DNA of 17,633 bases from Candidatus Iainarchaeum sp. (GTDB taxonomy: Archaea > B1Sed10-29 > WALL01 > JAGHAM01): contig JAGHAM010000035.1 of assembly GCA_021161465.1 (NCBI GenBank), positions 1 through 17,633 of the forward strand. Direction: 5' to 3'. Under the pieces are notes generated by a model. The model had not been told where the DNA came from. It ran no database searches and saw nothing but the letters and a program-made list of their open reading frames with translations. The number at the start of each line of letters is the position of its first letter. The stretch's first letter is position 1. Below are positions 1 to 7,625 of this stretch, piece after piece. The position numbers and the translations under genes were made by a program.

Positions 1-1076
1 CAATCAAATAAGTAGATAAACCCTTTCAGACGGTATGGTGGTTGCGTTGTTTGCTTGCCGGCACTCTCAGGAATGACTGCGCTGATGTCTTTCGGTCCGT
101 CAAAACCATTCTTTTTTGGTAGTTTATCATAGAATTGTTTAAATCTGGTATTCCCGGCGCTTAGCAGTTTATCCGCACCTTGCGGGATTTTATATAGGAC
201 TCCATCCAAACCCATCTCTCTTGCCCTTTCCTTTAAATGGTCCAGAAGCAACGAACCCCATTTGTCATATCCAATACCAGCAAACCCAATAGGAGCATGC
301 TCCTGAAGCTCTTCAATTGTCAGGAGTCTCTTGCCGTTTATGTGATGAATATCAGTTACAGTTGCGGAACCTAGATAAATACCATTCAGTTCAACACCAA
401 TTTCGCCCCCATTATACCTTACAAGCTGGTTTTTCATCGTGTGAACAATCGGCTTTATGGAGAGTTCAAGCCCTGGAGGGAGGTTTAATGAAGATTCTAG
501 GGACCTTCTTATCCCTTCTACACTTTCCTCTGGCTTTTCAACACCAGCGTTTTTTAGAATGCCCCACAAGCGAGAACCCCTTATTTCCTTAAGTTTCTCG
601 CCAGGGTTTTTGGATGAAAGCAGCTTTTTGAGCTCCTCTCTTGTCTTCATCCCAATTTTCCCAAAATTATAAGGGCCTGATTCCAGTTTCTTCTCTTTCA
701 GAAGTATATCAATCTTATCCTTTGGGATGTTAGAGCTTACGTACCTTAGAATGGCATTTAATGGCAGTTTCCCGCCGTGTTTCTCAGCTAGATGATTGAG
801 CTTTTCCCAGTCAACCCACGAGGCCCGGCCGTTGCAGATAGAAAGAACCTTTTCCTTCAGGTGCCCATTTGGTTTTGTTTGAAAGTAGTCAGGCTCTGTG
901 CCTTCTTTCTCCTCCACAAGCTTGCTGAGGACGCCTAACAAAGAATCCCTGCGGTTCCTGTACTCAAATGAGAATCTGTTGACGGTAGTCTTAATCCCAG
1001 GGTTTTCCTTGAGGACTTTTCCATACCTTTTCAGGAATTCTTGCTCCTTCTGGGCTCTTGATTCTAACTTTTCCAT
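1..1076 (-). CDS. Unrecognised protein with weak GNAT-like region (3' end outside window)
   Basis: This open frame runs without a stop from an ATG at 1076-1074 to the left edge, giving 358 residues of an incomplete protein. I do not recognise the family. The first 200 residues are charged and mostly helical, with many Lys/Glu and no signal peptide or membrane segment, so a soluble cytoplasmic protein is likely. Residues about 210-325 hint at a GNAT acyltransferase fold: a strand-rich stretch, then a helix (SLLLDHLKERAREMG, about 275-289), then GLDGVLYKIP, then FYDKLPKKNGF (about 315-325), like the fYeklGF end of GNAT motif B. The expected pyrophosphate-binding loop (Q/RxxGxG) is not clear, so this is a weak inference. 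The gene is divergent from the prenyl synthase. A TATA-like box 27 bases upstream points to a leaderless transcript. A full-length sequence could change the call. Confidence 0.75.
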   Translation of the reverse strand, partial: MEKLESRAQKEQEFLKRYGKVLKENPGIKTTVNRFSFEYRNRRDSLLGVLSKLVEEKEGTEPDYFQTKPNGHLKEKVLSICNGRASWVDWEKLNHLAEKHGGKLPLNAILRYVSSNIPKDKIDILLKEKKLESGPYNFGKIGMKTREELKKLLSSKNPGEKLKEIRGSRLWGILKNAGVEKPEESVEGIRRSLESSLNLPPGLELSIKPIVHTMKNQLVRYNGGEIGVELNGIYLGSATVTDIHHINGKRLLTIEELQEHAPIGFAGIGYDKWGSLLLDHLKERAREMGLDGVLYKIPQGADKLLSAGNTRFKQFYDKLPKKNGFDGPKDISAVIPESAGKQTTQPPYRLKGFIYLFD

Positions 1077-1098
1077 AATATCTTAGTAAAGGTGAAGG

Positions 1099-1107
1099 TT
1101 AATAAAG
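1099..1107 (-). promoter_or_regulatory. TATA-like box for the leftmost gene
   Basis: On the minus strand this reads CTTTATTAA, centred about 27 bases before the ATG at 1076. That spacing places transcription start at or next to the start codon, so a leaderless mRNA is likely. No ribosome binding site is visible. Confidence 0.5.
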
Positions 1108-1136
1108 TTATTGCAAACACATAGGATTAACAGATA

Positions 1137-1146
1137 ACCTTTAAAT
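1137..1146 (+). promoter_or_regulatory. TATA-like box for the prenyl synthase gene
   Basis: ACCTTTAAAT, centred near 1142. Transcription would start near 1167, which is downstream of the ATG at 1145. This argues that the ATG at 1145 is not the real start and that the ATG at 1184 is. Confidence 0.5.
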
Positions 1147-1183
1147 GTCTTATAGCTCATATCTTTTGAGGGGATTGAAGCCA

Positions 1184-2200
1184 ATGGATGTAAAGAAAAT
1201 ATTAGCTGAGAAGAAAGCTTTAGTTGACAGGGAGGTCATGAAGTACCTACCAAACAAAGAGCCGATTTTGCATTATAAGATGATACAAGATTACCCTTCC
1301 CGTGGTGGAAAAGGTCTCAGGCCTGGTTTGTGCATTTTGACATGCGAAGCCTATGGCGGGTCTGATGAGGACGCATTGCTTTCAGCCGCAGCCCTTGAAA
1401 TGTTCCATAATTGGGTTTTGATTCACGATGACATAGAGGATTATTCAGATGAGCGTAGGGGTAAACCCTGCCTACACAGAATCTATGGAATCCCCCTGGC
1501 GATAAACGCGGGGGATGCCCTCCATATAAAAATGTGGGAAGTTCTCCTTGGCAACAGAGAGAAACTTGGCGAGAAAAAAACACTTCATGTAATGGATGCG
1601 TTCGTGAAGATGATTACTGAAACTACAGAGGGCCAGACACTTGAACTTTCATGGGTTAAAAACAAGAAGTGGGACGTTTCAGAGGATGACTATTACACTA
1701 TGATAAAGAAAAAAACTGCTTGGTATACGTGTATAACTCCAATGAGGGTTGGCGGAATAATAGCAGATGCACCAGAGGAACATTTGGAGAGTATGGCTGA
1801 TTTTGGTGTCTCCCTTGGGAAAGCTTTTCAAATACAGGATGATGTGTTGAATCTAGTGGCAGATGAAAAGGAATACGGAAAGGAGACCGCAGGGGATATC
1901 TGGGAGGGAAAAAGAACCTTAATGCTAATACATTTATTTGATCATTGCACCCCTAAGGAGAAGAAGAGAATAGTTGAGATAATGAACAAATCAAGGGGAG
2001 AGAAATCCGAGAGCGAGGTTTTGGAAATTCTGGAGCTCATGAGGAGATACGGGAGCATTGATTATGCAAAGAGTGAAGCTCTTGCTCATGCCCAAAAAGC
2101 AAAAAACATATTTGACAATGAGCTTAAGGATATGCCAGAAAATGATGCGAAGGAAGCTATTCGTGCCCTAATCGACTATGTTATCGAAAGGAAACTATAA
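1184..2200 (+). CDS. idsA: Polyprenyl diphosphate synthase, probably geranylgeranyl diphosphate synthase
   Basis: Trans-prenyltransferase of 338 residues that condenses isopentenyl diphosphate with allylic diphosphates to make the C20 precursor of archaeal ether lipids, in the cytoplasm. It shows GGKGLRP (41-47), the first Asp-rich motif DDIED (82-86) followed by the RR pair (91-92), and a second motif DDVLN (219-223) in which the usual last Asp is Asn, a variant seen in relatives. GKETAGDIWEGKRTL follows (232-246). Trp77 sits five residues before the first motif; an aromatic residue there limits chain length in related archaeal and farnesyl synthases, which fits a C15-C20 product. Start choice: the frame is open from an ATG at 1145, but the TATA-like box overlaps that codon and a GAGGGGAT ribosome binding site lies at 1168-1175, so I chose 1184. 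The 3' end meets the RAD55-like gene tail to tail. The exact product length cannot be read from sequence. Confidence 0.9.
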   Translation: MDVKKILAEKKALVDREVMKYLPNKEPILHYKMIQDYPSRGGKGLRPGLCILTCEAYGGSDEDALLSAAALEMFHNWVLIHDDIEDYSDERRGKPCLHRIYGIPLAINAGDALHIKMWEVLLGNREKLGEKKTLHVMDAFVKMITETTEGQTLELSWVKNKKWDVSEDDYYTMIKKKTAWYTCITPMRVGGIIADAPEEHLESMADFGVSLGKAFQIQDDVLNLVADEKEYGKETAGDIWEGKRTLMLIHLFDHCTPKEKKRIVEIMNKSRGEKSESEVLEILELMRRYGSIDYAKSEALAHAQKAKNIFDNELKDMPENDAKEAIRALIDYVIERKL

Positions 2201-2210
2201 GCTTAAGCTT
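2199..2210. repeat. 12-base perfect palindrome between convergent stop codons
   Basis: AAGCTTAAGCTT is its own reverse complement. It holds the last two bases of the prenyl synthase stop (TAA, 2198-2200) and all of the RAD55-like stop (2203-2205 on the minus strand). It could form a short hairpin in either transcript, but the arms are only six A/T-rich base pairs without a loop, so a role is unproven. Confidence 0.4.
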
Positions 2211-2964
2211 TGAATGCTTCTTCCGGGTTCTCGACGCGTATGCCATTGTCTGTTATGTACAGTGGTATTATATCCTCTGAGTGCTTGGTAGCGCGCATCT
2301 TTCGGATGTATAGCGTCCTTTTCGTCCCACCCTCTGTTTCGCTTGTGCCGAGATAGTGCAACAATATAACAGCATCTGCAACATATTCTTCAACACCAAA
2401 TTTCGAGAATTGCATTGGGCCAACACCAAATTGCTGTTCTGGAACCTCAGACACAAAAATTGAGGTGAGCTTGTCTTTCCTTAACATGTAAGACAGCTTA
2501 AGCACGAGGTCTCTAACCTTGCTTGGGTCGCTAACGTGCACGCCTAGCGCTGGCAAAGAGTCAACTACAAGGCGCTTGGCTCCTATCTCTCTTGCCATCT
2601 GCATTATACCGAGTATGACCCTGTCTATATCAGTTATCTCTGTGGTGAGTTGGTACCTTTCTTCAGACGGCAAACCTATCCTAGAGCGCAATAAATCAAC
2701 GATTCTAAACTTGCCCTGGTCCTCAAGGCTCCTTAGGTCCCAGCCAAATCTAAGCATATCTTGCCTTGTAAGTTCAGGCCTTTCGTCTATAGTTACGTAC
2801 ACTCCAGGTTCTCCATAGTCAACAATACCCTTATACAAATACTGCATTGAGAATATGGTTTTTCCAGTACCACAGCCACCGCTAAGTAGGACGGTTCTGC
2901 CACGCGGGAATCCCCCTTCAATAAGTTCATCTAAACCATAGACGCCTGTAGGAACCCTTTCCAT
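2203..2964 (-). CDS. RAD55/KaiC-like single-domain RecA-fold ATPase
   Basis: A 253-residue cytoplasmic ATPase of the archaeal RadA/RAD55/KaiC-like group. The N-terminus has the family signature (PTGVYGLDELIEGGFPRG, 5-22), then Walker A GGCGTGKT (29-36). VTIDERPE (57-64) carries the acidic pair (D60-E61) that activates water in KaiC-type domains, and RLVVDSLP (131-138) is Walker B with D135. KMRATKH (222-228) near the end matches the basic strand that reaches the neighbouring subunit's nucleotide. It is a single domain, unlike bacterial KaiC with its two tandem domains, so no circadian role should be read from the name. Substrate and partner are unknown; family members are linked to signalling, motility regulation or DNA repair. 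The start is an ATG preceded by GGTGAT (2968-2973, 3-base spacing). It is divergent from the coiled-coil gene at 3052. Confidence 0.85.
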   Translation of the reverse strand: MERVPTGVYGLDELIEGGFPRGRTVLLSGGCGTGKTIFSMQYLYKGIVDYGEPGVYVTIDERPELTRQDMLRFGWDLRSLEDQGKFRIVDLLRSRIGLPSEERYQLTTEITDIDRVILGIMQMAREIGAKRLVVDSLPALGVHVSDPSKVRDLVLKLSYMLRKDKLTSIFVSEVPEQQFGVGPMQFSKFGVEEYVADAVILLHYLGTSETEGGTKRTLYIRKMRATKHSEDIIPLYITDNGIRVENPEEAFKA

Positions 2965-2997
2965 AAAATCACCGTTACAAAAATAAGTTGACGGAGC

Positions 2998-3005
2998 TTA
3001 AATAG
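2998..3005 (-). promoter_or_regulatory. TATA-like box for the RAD55-like gene
   Basis: Minus strand CTATTTAA, centred about 37 bases before the ATG at 2964. This predicts a leader of about 12 bases, just enough to carry the GGTGAT ribosome binding site at 2968-2973. Confidence 0.5.
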
Positions 3006-3021
3006 TTTTCCCTCACAAACC

Positions 3022-3030
3022 ATTTAAATA
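3022..3030 (+). promoter_or_regulatory. TATA-like box for the coiled-coil gene at 3052
   Basis: ATTTAAATA, centred about 26 bases before the ATG at 3052, with no ribosome binding site between, so the mRNA is probably leaderless. The TTG at 3049 directly before the ATG is therefore an unlikely start. It lies about 20 bases from the opposing box for the RAD55-like gene, so the two promoters are nearly back to back. Confidence 0.5.
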
Positions 3031-3051
3031 TCCCTTACCTACTAAAAATTG

Positions 3052-4194
3052 ATGGAAGTTATAGACGACTTCGATAAGGCTCTTGAGATAATGAAGAAAG
3101 ATGCAGGAGACAACCCTGCGTTGCAGGAAAAAGTTGAAGAGCTTAAAAAGGTGCGACCAGAGCTGGTGAAGGCAGTTCTTACTAGAAACCATAAAAGGGC
3201 AATGCAGATACTTGAAGACGCGTTTGAGATTGAGCGTAAAATTCATGATTCTCATGAGGCAAAGCCGCCGATAGAACTTCCACCTAAAAAGGAGATGGAG
3301 AAGGCTCCTGAAGCAATAAAGGAGAAGAAAGAGGAGCCAGTGCCAAGTGACGATGAGTTCAATCTTCCAGAGGAACCAAAGTCTCTGGTTAAACCTGTTA
3401 AGAAAGAAACAATCAAGCCCACCGAGCCAGCCCCACCAAAACCAGTCGAGCAGAAACCTGAACACCAGCAAAAGGAAAAGCATGTTGCACCTAAGGCTCC
3501 ACAAGCAGAGAAACATATTACACCTAAGGCACTGCAACTTCCTGAGCCTTTGGAACCACCCAAGGAGCCAGCAAAAGAGCTTTCTACTTTAAGTGATTAT
3601 GCAGAGAAGTCACTTGAACTTACTAAAAAGACACTCTCCCACCCAGTAAGGGGAATGTCAAAGGAAGAGAAAGAAAAGCTGGAGGAGTGGAATAAAAAGA
3701 GACTGCAGGAAGTCGAGGAGGAGTTCAAGAAGATAGCCCAGGAATGCGAGAGGATAAAAAGCAACTGGAAGAACATTGAGGACATAAAAGGTGATTATGG
3801 GGAAATTACCAAACAGGTTAAGGACGTTAAGAAGGAAGTTGAGAGGCTTCTCAGAGAGAAAAGAAGGATACAGGGGAGGATAAAGGCAATAAAGAAGAAC
3901 ATAGATGATCTGCACATAAAGAAAAACCAGGAGTTTGGGGTGACCAAGGATGCCTACAAATACTTCTGGAATGAGTTGCTTATGGTTTCAGTCAAGCTGG
4001 TTGAGATAGAGGAACTATTGGAGAAGAATGAGCAGGTTACTGATGTTGACCTGATGGAGCTGAAGAGGAACGTTGAGGCTCTTGAGAAAAAACTTGGTAC
4101 AATTCATTTCGTTGCAAAGAAGAAAGCTATGGCAGTCAGCAGGGTAAGACACAAACCAAATAAGTCCAACAAGGTAAAAGCTAAGTATATGTAG
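3052..4194 (+). CDS. Unrecognised Pro/Lys/Glu-rich coiled-coil protein
   Basis: A 380-residue protein I do not recognise. It has three zones. Residues 1-65 are predicted helical and charged. Residues about 70-180 are a low-complexity linker rich in Pro, Lys and Glu, containing two copies of an 11-residue repeat (EKHVAPKAPQA, EKHITPKALQL). Residues about 200-345 form a long helical, heptad-like region rich in Lys and Glu (for example EEKEKLEEWNKKRLQEVEEE), and the last 20 residues are strongly basic (KKKAMAVSRVRHKPNKSNK), which could contact nucleic acid or the membrane. There is no signal peptide or membrane span, so it is cytoplasmic. The layout resembles a tether or scaffold: folded N-terminus, flexible spacer, coiled coil. 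The gene shares a divergent promoter region with the RAD55-like ATPase, which may hint at a common role, but the sequence does not prove one. Confidence 0.8.
   Translation: MEVIDDFDKALEIMKKDAGDNPALQEKVEELKKVRPELVKAVLTRNHKRAMQILEDAFEIERKIHDSHEAKPPIELPPKKEMEKAPEAIKEKKEEPVPSDDEFNLPEEPKSLVKPVKKETIKPTEPAPPKPVEQKPEHQQKEKHVAPKAPQAEKHITPKALQLPEPLEPPKEPAKELSTLSDYAEKSLELTKKTLSHPVRGMSKEEKEKLEEWNKKRLQEVEEEFKKIAQECERIKSNWKNIEDIKGDYGEITKQVKDVKKEVERLLREKRRIQGRIKAIKKNIDDLHIKKNQEFGVTKDAYKYFWNELLMVSVKLVEIEELLEKNEQVTDVDLMELKRNVEALEKKLGTIHFVAKKKAMAVSRVRHKPNKSNKVKAKYM
3475..3540 (+). repeat. Two tandem 33-base coding repeats
   Basis: Copies at 3475-3507 and 3508-3540 encode EKHVAPKAPQA and EKHITPKALQL. They share the CACCTAAGGC core and differ at about a third of bases. 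They lie in the Pro-rich linker and look like an old in-frame duplication. Confidence 0.6.
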
Positions 4195-4195
4195 C

Positions 4196-4206
4196 TTATT
4201 TTTTGT
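4196..4206 (+). terminator. T-rich run after the coiled-coil gene
   Basis: Directly after the stop at 4192-4194 comes TTATTTTTTGT. Archaeal polymerase often ends at U-rich runs without a hairpin, so this is a plausible terminator for the 3052-4194 transcript. It also codes for the C-terminus of the opposing aminotransferase gene, so the sequence alone is weak evidence. Confidence 0.35.
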
Positions 4207-5500
4207 CTGTTAGTTTTGAGAGTGCACTGTCCAGTATGGGTATTGCAATATCTAGCTCTTTTCTAGTAATTGTTAACGGGGGCGAAAACCTGATGGAGCT
4301 TTCTCCACATGGCAGGAGTATAAGACCTTCTCTAAGGCATTCTTTGAGCACCTTGTCCCTCTCTTCCTTGGCTGGCTTTTTTGCTTTTTTGACAAGCTCA
4401 ATGCTAGCCATAAGTCCCTTCCCACGCACATCCCCAATAAGTTCGTGCCGTTCCTGCAGGTTTTTGAGGAGTTTTAGCAGATAAGCTCCCTGCTTCTTTG
4501 CGTTTTGGCCAAGTTTGTGGGTTCTCGCGTATTTGATGCTGGCAATCCCTGCAGCACAAGCAATGAGGTTTCCACCCATAGTATTAGCATGCGCGCCTGG
4601 CGGCCAGTCCATAAGCTCTTTTGGGGCGATGGTTGCCCCCATTGGGAAGCCCCCACCAAGCGGTTTACTCATGGAAACGATATCCGGCGTTACACCAAAA
4701 CCCTGCATTGCAAGGAATGTTCCAGTTCGATAGTAGCCAGCTTGGACTTCATCGTCTACCATAATTATATCCTGTTCATCACATATGCGCCTGAGCTCTT
4801 TATGGAATTCCTTTGGTGGGACTATATAGCCCCCTTCCCCCTGTATAGGCTCTACGAATAGTCCACTGATTGGTTTTTCTTTCAATTTTTTTTCAATCAC
4901 ATCGATGCATGCCATCCCGCAGTCAGGGTATTTGAGGCCGAGCGGACAACGGTAACAGTAGGCATATGGCAGGTGGATTGCAGGTAAGAACGGTCCGAAT
5001 CCATCACGATGGACTTTTTTAGAGTGTGTCAACGAAAGCGAGCCCATGGTGCGGCCATGGAAGCTCCCATTGAATGCTGCAACCCATTTCCTGCGCTTAT
5101 TCCATTTAACCAGCTTATATGCAGCTTCCACAGACTCTGTTCCAGAATTTGACAGGAATACTCTGCCATTGCGCAGTTTTGGTGGCATAAGGGCTAAGAG
5201 TTCCTCGCTAAATCTGACTGGTAGCTCGGAGTAGAAATCTGAGAAGGCTGGATGGGTAAGCTTTTTGACCTGCTTCTCCACAGCGCGTTGCACAACAGGA
5301 TTACTGTTTCCTATTGAGGCCACAGCGACAAAAGCAGCCATATCTAAGTACTTGTTCCCATCAATATCCCAGACATAGCAGCCTTTCGCGTGGTCAACCA
5401 CAAGTTCATAGGCCCTGGTTAAAGATGGGGACACAACCTTGCTGTCTCTGGCGATGACTTTCCTTGCTTTAGGGCCGGGTGGGTTTGATTTCATACTCAT
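4196..5500 (-). CDS. Class III (omega-amino acid type) PLP-dependent aminotransferase
   Basis: A 434-residue fold-type I PLP enzyme of the acetylornithine/GABA/ornithine aminotransferase family. Numbered from the ATG at 5500: SGTE (119-122) for the PLP phosphate, SFHGRTMG (146-153) with the aromatic stacking region, VDDEVQAG (249-256) whose Asp250 pairs with the pyridine nitrogen, and SKPLGGGFPMGA (278-289) whose Lys279 should form the Schiff base. The N-terminus (SNPPGPKARKVI) is typical of the archaeal subgroup, which includes both GABA/ornithine/lysine aminotransferases and the broad-specificity amino acid racemase of Pyrococcus. A four-Cys stretch (C182, C185, C194, C198) may bind metal or be structural. 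It follows the aldehyde dehydrogenase by 11 bases, which favours a transaminase making a semialdehyde over a racemase. Start choice: GTGAT plus AGGT precede the ATG at 5500; a GTG at 5509 and an ATG at 5494 are alternatives. The substrate is undetermined. Confidence 0.88.
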   Translation of the reverse strand: MSMKSNPPGPKARKVIARDSKVVSPSLTRAYELVVDHAKGCYVWDIDGNKYLDMAAFVAVASIGNSNPVVQRAVEKQVKKLTHPAFSDFYSELPVRFSEELLALMPPKLRNGRVFLSNSGTESVEAAYKLVKWNKRRKWVAAFNGSFHGRTMGSLSLTHSKKVHRDGFGPFLPAIHLPYAYCYRCPLGLKYPDCGMACIDVIEKKLKEKPISGLFVEPIQGEGGYIVPPKEFHKELRRICDEQDIIMVDDEVQAGYYRTGTFLAMQGFGVTPDIVSMSKPLGGGFPMGATIAPKELMDWPPGAHANTMGGNLIACAAGIASIKYARTHKLGQNAKKQGAYLLKLLKNLQERHELIGDVRGKGLMASIELVKKAKKPAKEERDKVLKECLREGLILLPCGESSIRFSPPLTITRKELDIAIPILDSALSKLTDKK

Positions 5501-5511
5501 ACCTATCACAT

Positions 5512-6972
5512 CTAATCAATGTCTATCTGTGCCTTTTGCAGCTTACCTGAATAGTCGAAATACACTGTTTTGGTTTCTGTGAATTCTTCTATGGCACCGA
5601 TGCCTCCTTCTCTTGTGCTACCAGTGTCCTTGACCCCTCCAAATGGCAGGTGTACTTCACTTCCAATAGTTGAGGAGTTCACATATGTCAGCCCTGCCTC
5701 AATGGCTCTCACAGCTGTGAAGGCGTTGTTCACACTGTTGGTGTATATCGCTGAGGATAAGCCATAACCTGTGGAGTTAGCCCAGTCGACAGCTTGCTTC
5801 AAGCTCTTTACGCGCATGATAGCAACTACTGGTCCAAAGACCTCTTTCTGGGCTATATACATCTTCGGTGTAACGCCGGTGAATATCGTGGGTTTGAAGA
5901 AGAATCCTTTGCCGTTGATTTTAGTTGGCTTTCCACCAATCACCAGCTTAGCTTCCTTTTTGGCTAATTCCACATCCTTTTTTATGCTTTCAAGCTGTTT
6001 CTTGCTGACAATCGGGCCAACATCTGTTCTTGGTTTGAGACCATCTCCAAGCCTAAGCTTACGTGTTCTCTTAACCAACATATCAAGGAATTCTTCATAT
6101 ATTTTTTCGTGAACTATTATCCTGGAAGTTGCTGTGCACCTCTGACCTGTAGTCCCAAAGGCCCCCCATATGCATCCATCCAGAGCCAGGTCAAGGTCGG
6201 CATCGTCCATAACTATTATTGGGTTCTTTCCTCCTAGCTCAAGTGAAATACGTTTTAAGCCTGCTTTTTGTTTTATTGAAAGCCCAACCTCACGTGAGCC
6301 CGTGAATGATATGCCCCGGACGTTGGATGTAACTATCGTTTCCCCTACTTCACGGCCAGAGCCAGTCACCAGGTTGGCTACACCAGCGGGGATACCTGCT
6401 TCATCAAATAGCTCAAAAAGCCTTGTTGCACAGAGAGGGGTGTAAGATGCTGGTTTGAATACTACAGTGTTACCAGCTATCAATGCTGGAGCAATCTTCC
6501 ATGCAGGAATTGCGAAAGGGAAATTCCATGGTGAAATTAGCCCTAGCACACCTATTGGTTCCCTTACAGTCATGCAGAATTTCTCTGGAAGCTCTGATGG
6601 AGTTGTTACTCCATAAAGTCGCCTTCCTTCGCCAGCCATAAGTTCAAACATATCTATGGCTTCTTGCACATCACCAAGACCCTCAGCCAGTACCTTGCCC
6701 ATCTCCTGTGTGACCAGTCGACCAAGCCTTTTCTTGTTCTTCTTAAGCAGCCTCGAGACCTCAAGCAGAAGCTCACCACGCTTTGGCGCTGGTACGAGCC
6801 GCCATCTTTTGTAAGCCCTCCATGCAGCCTTGATTGCTGCCTTGGTATCCTTTGCATTACTCAACTGAAATTTCCCAAGCACACTTTCCGTGGCTGGGTT
6901 TATGCTTTCAAAAGTCCTGTGAGAGGAAGAGGACACCCATTTCCCATCAATATAATTTTTGAAAGTTTTCAT
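5512..6972 (-). CDS. NAD(P)-dependent aldehyde dehydrogenase, semialdehyde type
   Basis: A full-length 486-residue ALDH superfamily enzyme that oxidises an aldehyde to an acid with NAD(P). SPWNF (147-151) holds the oxyanion Asn150, FKPAS (172-176) holds Lys173 for the cofactor, LELGGKN (244-250) supplies general base Glu245, and GQRCTA (276-281) supplies nucleophile Cys279. The C-terminal part has PFGGVKDTG and a TREGG motif, then a short tail (about 470-486) typical of dehydrogenases often annotated as aminoadipate semialdehyde or similar dehydrogenases. The start is an ATG preceded by GGTGG (3-base spacing after GGTGGT). It is the first gene of a tight two-gene operon with the class III aminotransferase, so the likely substrate is the semialdehyde that enzyme makes (for example from lysine, ornithine or GABA). 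Which one cannot be told from sequence. Confidence 0.9.
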   Translation of the reverse strand: MKTFKNYIDGKWVSSSSHRTFESINPATESVLGKFQLSNAKDTKAAIKAAWRAYKRWRLVPAPKRGELLLEVSRLLKKNKKRLGRLVTQEMGKVLAEGLGDVQEAIDMFELMAGEGRRLYGVTTPSELPEKFCMTVREPIGVLGLISPWNFPFAIPAWKIAPALIAGNTVVFKPASYTPLCATRLFELFDEAGIPAGVANLVTGSGREVGETIVTSNVRGISFTGSREVGLSIKQKAGLKRISLELGGKNPIIVMDDADLDLALDGCIWGAFGTTGQRCTATSRIIVHEKIYEEFLDMLVKRTRKLRLGDGLKPRTDVGPIVSKKQLESIKKDVELAKKEAKLVIGGKPTKINGKGFFFKPTIFTGVTPKMYIAQKEVFGPVVAIMRVKSLKQAVDWANSTGYGLSSAIYTNSVNNAFTAVRAIEAGLTYVNSSTIGSEVHLPFGGVKDTGSTREGGIGAIEEFTETKTVYFDYSGKLQKAQIDID

Positions 6973-7003
6973 CTTACCACCCTAACCTAACTAAACGAAC
7001 ATG

Positions 7004-7014
7004 CCCTTAAAAAG
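7004..7014 (-). promoter_or_regulatory. TATA-like box for the aldehyde dehydrogenase-aminotransferase operon
   Basis: Minus strand TCTTTTTAAGG, centred about 37 bases before the ATG at 6972. This predicts a leader of about 12 bases bearing the GGTGGT ribosome binding site. It lies in the 51-base gap after the metallo-hydrolase gene, so the operon can start here even if some readthrough occurs. Confidence 0.5.
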
Positions 7015-7023
7015 AATTTGGTT

Positions 7024-7620
7024 TTATTCTCCTGGGAGTCTCATGCCATGTCCAGACAGTAGTATCTTATAGTTGAGGGACCCAAGCAGCTGCAGTGACT
7101 GCTTTAGGGCATTCTTATCACCACCTGGGAGGTCTGTCCTGCCAGTGCCATAAGGAAACAACGTGTCGCCACTTATTAGGATTTGTTTCTTTTTGCTGTA
7201 AAGGCTTATAGAGCCAGGTGTGTGGCCCGGTGTGTTGAGCACCTCCCAGCTATGGAAGTTGTGTGGAATCTCCTTTGCTGCTACAGGAATGTATTCTGAG
7301 TTGAACATATCTGCAAGTACCATTTTTGAGCCCTTGGAGCTTATTGCCTGCAGGTCGGGGGAGCGCGCATATACTGGACAATCAAATAAGTGGTTTGCCC
7401 CAATGTGGTCAAAATGACAGTGGGTGTTAACAATTGCATCGATGCTGTTGATTGGAATGCCAATGTTATCTAATGCATCAGCAAGTTCTGCGAAGAAAAA
7501 GCCAGTTCCAGGGTCAATGAGGATTTTGATGTCCTCAAGGAGTAGGTAACTATAACAATCGAATTGCCTTCCAGGAAATGCATAAACAGTGTCCTTTACC
7601 TTGTAACTCATAGCGTTCAT
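7024..7620 (-). CDS. Metallo-beta-lactamase-fold hydrolase, glyoxalase II-like
   Basis: A 198-residue cytoplasmic metallohydrolase with all metal ligands. Numbered from the ATG at 7620: HCHFDH motif with H67, H69, D71, H72 (NTHCHFDHIG); H133 in NTPGHTPGS; D152 in SGDTLF; and H191 in SGHG near the C-terminus. This pattern fits the glyoxalase II/hydroxyacyl-thioester hydrolase branch rather than true beta-lactamases, and the enzyme is shorter than classical glyoxalase II because it lacks the C-terminal glutathione-binding helical domain. It probably hydrolyses a thioester or similar small ester; the substrate is unknown. The start is 5 bases after the stop of the upstream membrane-protein gene, without a clear ribosome binding site, so translation is probably coupled. 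An ATG at 7611 is the alternative; a TTG at 7632 is less likely. Confidence 0.85.
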   Translation of the reverse strand: MNAMSYKVKDTVYAFPGRQFDCYSYLLLEDIKILIDPGTGFFFAELADALDNIGIPINSIDAIVNTHCHFDHIGANHLFDCPVYARSPDLQAISSKGSKMVLADMFNSEYIPVAAKEIPHNFHSWEVLNTPGHTPGSISLYSKKKQILISGDTLFPYGTGRTDLPGGDKNALKQSLQLLGSLNYKILLSGHGMRLPGE

Positions 7621-7625
7621 AAAAC

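Noticed and set aside
1145-1183. An upstream ATG at 1145 extending the prenyl synthase by 13 residues
   Set aside because: It overlaps the TATA-like box, and a ribosome binding site precedes the ATG at 1184.
2203-2964. Circadian clock KaiC
   Set aside because: The protein has only one RecA-like domain and no kaiA or kaiB lies nearby; only the fold is shared.
3013-3915. Several minus-strand open frames of 60-175 codons opposite the coiled-coil gene
   Set aside because: They are rich in Phe, Leu and Ser, as expected from the reverse complement of a Lys/Glu/Pro-rich gene, and have no family features.
7024-7620. Antibiotic beta-lactamase
   Set aside because: The metal-binding pattern and length fit the glyoxalase II-like hydrolase branch, and there is no signal peptide.
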